A DNA stretch of 8,058 nt from Syntrophaceae bacterium (lineage in GTDB: Bacteria > Desulfobacterota > Syntrophia > Syntrophales > UBA5619): positions 1 to 8,058 of the forward strand of contig JAHFBU010000074.1 in assembly GCA_023249795.1 (NCBI GenBank). Reading direction: 5' to 3'. A program made the position numbers and the translations under genes. This document shows, piece by piece, positions 5,994 to 8,058 of the stretch (position 1 is its first letter; each line of letters opens with the position of its first letter). The notes under the pieces were generated by a model. The model did no database searches, was not told where the DNA came from, and saw only the letters and a list, made by a program, of their open reading frames with translations.

Positions 5994-7515
5994 ACTCCAC
6001 CTTGTCTTCCGGTAACCCTTCTATTTCCATTTTGATAATGAAGTGATCGAGATTCGTTCGGGGATCTCTGTTTGTGGATGAGGCAAATTCGACCTTTTTG
6101 AAATACTTTGACGCTTCCAGTTTCGGAACAATTTCCGTCGCTGAAGCAGCATAACCTTCAGTCTCAATTGCGGAATCCACAACCCGCAGCCGGGAAAGCC
6201 ATGCGTTTTCGGGTAGGATCCGCGTTATCTCCTTAAGTAGAACCATCGCCATTGGCCGGGAACTCTTGAACGTTCGAATGGCCGAGAGTTCTTTCTCCAC
6301 ATTTTGCAAATCTTTTTTCAGGATCTCCACCTTTCTGACCTCATCTTTACGGGCGGCAATTTCCCGGTCCATGGCTTCCACCTTCCATTCTTCGATCTGT
6401 AGGGGCGACGCTACCCAGAATAAACCGAGAGCCAAAAATATGGACAGAAGAATGACGGTTAATGCCATGGGGGTCTTAGAACGTTTGTGGCAACCTTGAG
6501 CGAGAAGATTCATCTTCGAGGCTCCGGGCCAAAGGTGCTCCAAAGCACCGCCCAGAGCTATATAGGGCGCTTCCTTCCAATCGCTATTATTCGCAAACCG
6601 AAGATTCAGATCCATTTCCGCGATGAAGAGGACCGGGGCATGAATGACGTCCCTAAACAGGGGGCGCCATTTTTCGGACAGCGGCATATCAATGATGACT
6701 TCGGCATTTCCTTTTTCGTTTTTGATTCGTTCAATCAAGGGATTTACCTCGCCGGCAACGGCATGGAGGCATGCATGGCCGTCTTCTGAAGGTATCTTGC
6801 CGGCAAAGGACGTACACCATTTACGATCACTGATAAGCCCGCCTTCATATCCGTCGCCACGCACGACTACAAAGACAACAGTGCCGCTCCCATGGGCATA
6901 ATCACTCAGCGTGCCGAATGCCGAGGAACTGACGGCGATCCGCCGGGCGGGGATCTTGTTTTCTTTCAAGGCCTCAATGTAAGGCCCAAGGAGATCACTA
7001 TTCACTGCCGCGACCATGACATAAATGCGATTTTCGTCACTGCTGATCGTCTGGAAATCATAAAAGGCCCGGTCGGCGCTAAGCGGGGTCAGTCGGTCCA
7101 GTTCATAGGAGATGACGTTTGAGAGGCTGTCTGTGACAGACAGGGGGAAATCTGTCGTCTTCACGATCGTCCAGGACTTTGGAATGACCAGGATAACCTG
7201 TGCGCGGGTAATATGGAGATCATTCATGGCCAGCGAAACCGCAGAGACAACATTTTCCGGAGTTGGGTATTTCCCCTTCTCGAAAGCATAACTCCGGACG
7301 CCCCTGATACTTATACGTGACAGAAAGCGGGAGGCGTAAACGACAGAAACCCTTCCGTGCTCCAACACCACTGACAGCCCCTGAAGGGGAACTACACGCT
7401 CATCGGCGAGGCTAAAAGCCAGGATTCGCCACAAAAAGCGACACCAGCGGGCTGCCGGGGGACCCATTTTCAAAATAAGGGATTTTATGTTCACATACAT
7501 TTCCACTGTGGTCAT
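5977..7515 (-). CDS. gspL: Type II secretion platform protein GspL (PilM-like plus PilN-like)
   Basis: GspL recruits the secretion ATPase GspE to the inner membrane and links it to the periplasmic platform. The 512-residue product begins with about 45 residues rich in basic and aromatic positions. An actin-like PilM-type cytoplasmic domain follows at about 46-330 (GLSVVLEHGRVSVVYASRFL; VILVIPKSWTIVKTTDFPL; EAPYIALGGALEHLW). The short motif MNLLAQG (335-341) resembles the start of PilN proteins. One membrane helix lies at about 349-371, then a charged coiled coil (about 375-415) and a periplasmic ferredoxin-like PilN-type domain (about 420-502; ILPENAWLSRLRVVDSAIETEGYA). The ATG at 7515 overlaps the gspK stop (ATGA). 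An in-frame ATG at 7500 is possible, but neither has a strong ribosome-binding site, and coupling to gspK favours 7515. It ends in TAG, inside gspM. Confidence 0.88.
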   Translation of the reverse strand: MTTVEMYVNIKSLILKMGPPAARWCRFLWRILAFSLADERVVPLQGLSVVLEHGRVSVVYASRFLSRISIRGVRSYAFEKGKYPTPENVVSAVSLAMNDLHITRAQVILVIPKSWTIVKTTDFPLSVTDSLSNVISYELDRLTPLSADRAFYDFQTISSDENRIYVMVAAVNSDLLGPYIEALKENKIPARRIAVSSSAFGTLSDYAHGSGTVVFVVVRGDGYEGGLISDRKWCTSFAGKIPSEDGHACLHAVAGEVNPLIERIKNEKGNAEVIIDMPLSEKWRPLFRDVIHAPVLFIAEMDLNLRFANNSDWKEAPYIALGGALEHLWPGASKMNLLAQGCHKRSKTPMALTVILLSIFLALGLFWVASPLQIEEWKVEAMDREIAARKDEVRKVEILKKDLQNVEKELSAIRTFKSSRPMAMVLLKEITRILPENAWLSRLRVVDSAIETEGYAASATEIVPKLEASKYFKKVEFASSTNRDPRTNLDHFIIKMEIEGLPEDKVEYEKKQ

Positions 7516-8057
7516 GGTTTCAATTCCGCCGGGCTTTTATAGTAAACATAGTGATATTGATGGGGACTATCAAACGTCACGGTCGCCTGGATGGCGTAAC
7601 CTGCTTTTTTATTTCCCTTGTAGCCGTTCGCCTCCACGGTGTAGGTTGCCGCTAAGCCTCCCTCAGCAAAAACGACATATGGCGCCATAGCTGGGTAATT
7701 GACACCTATGATGTCCTGGATATCTTCGGCACTCCGGATCTGCGCCGCTGCTCTGACTTCCATAATACGTGTCGCCATATCGGCATTCATTCCCGGAAGG
7801 GCAGCCAGGACCTCCCGCGGCGCTACATTGATATTGGTCTGAAGGGCATTGTTCTGGATTGAAAGGAAGTTAATAATCCCCTTCGTTTTGCCATCCCCAT
7901 AGAGAATTCGAGGCGTTATCCCCCTAACGAGGATGAGCTCGTCCAGAGTCTCAAAGTTGGCATCCTTGGCTTTGTAAGGATTCGGAAGTGACTTATAATA
8001 ATCGCTTTCCGCACCGTTGAGACGATGAAGATCATCCTGATCCTTCCAGTCGAGGAT
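7512..8057 (-). CDS. gspK: Type II secretion minor pseudopilin GspK, C-terminal part
   Basis: GspK is the large minor pseudopilin that caps the pseudopilus tip together with GspI and GspJ. The frame is open to the right edge; only the last 181 residues are present, and the N-terminal pilin helix lies outside the window. The visible part carries family signatures: ILDWKDQDDLHRLNGAE at its start, then DANFETLDELILVRGITPRILYGDG. Next come TNINVAPREVLAALPGM, an HhH-like turn typical of GspK, and RIMEVRAAAQIRSAEDIQDIIGV. The C-terminal beta-rich portion includes YTVEANGY and a tail ending in SPAELKP. An ATG at 7790 opens a 92-residue frame, but the reading continues upstream with clear GspK homology, so 7790 is not the start. 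The stop overlaps the gspL start (ATGA). Minor pseudopilins gspH/I/J would be expected just upstream, to the right. Confidence 0.9.
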   Translation of the reverse strand: MLDWKDQDDLHRLNGAESDYYKSLPNPYKAKDANFETLDELILVRGITPRILYGDGKTKGIINFLSIQNNALQTNINVAPREVLAALPGMNADMATRIMEVRAAAQIRSAEDIQDIIGVNYPAMAPYVVFAEGGLAATYTVEANGYKGNKKAGYAIQATVTFDSPHQYHYVYYKSPAELKP

Positions 8058-8058
8058 G

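Noticed and set aside
7512..7790. 92-residue minus-strand frame as a free-standing small gene
   Set aside because: The same frame continues without a stop to the right edge and shows clear GspK signatures upstream of the ATG, so this is the tail of gspK.

Overview
The window carries most of the periplasmic and inner-membrane scaffold of a type II secretion system (T2SS, the general secretory pathway 'gsp' family), preceded by a sensor histidine kinase. The protein styles suggest a Gram-negative deltaproteobacterium (Desulfobacterota, possibly Syntrophales-like): a receiver-PAS-PAS-HisKA_3 kinase, a GspL that joins PilM-like and PilN-like parts, a GspM of the short PilO-like type, and a GspC without a PDZ domain. 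This taxonomic guess comes from family resemblance only.

Layout, left to right. Positions 2-1786 (+) encode a sensor kinase. Its receiver domain enters from the left edge and is interrupted by an in-frame TAG at 17-19, so the longest ATG-started product (152-1786) lacks the phospho-acceptor Asp. A 190-base gap follows. gspG (major pseudopilin, best start 1977) and gspD (outer-membrane secretin) then run on the + strand, joined by an ATGA stop/start overlap. A roughly 270-base intergenic region (4430-4702) separates them from a convergent minus-strand operon. Its left part is a dense G+C-rich cluster of inverted repeats. The operon, read right to left, is gspK (its 5' part lies beyond the right edge), gspL, gspM and gspC. 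These genes are tightly coupled: a 4-base ATGA overlap for K/L, a 17-base overlap for L/M, and a 7-base gap for M/C.

Together the proteins form the pseudopilus (GspG shaft, GspK tip), the inner-membrane platform (GspL, GspM, GspC) and the outer-membrane pore (GspD, which GspC is expected to contact). The ATPase gspE, platform gspF and minor pseudopilins gspH/I/J are not in the window; some may lie upstream of gspK beyond the right edge. No tRNA, rRNA, CRISPR array, transposase or phage gene was seen. I see no clearly undescribed system. The points most worth a second look are the TAG inside the receiver domain, the inverted-repeat cluster between the convergent gsp blocks, and the split gsp gene order.
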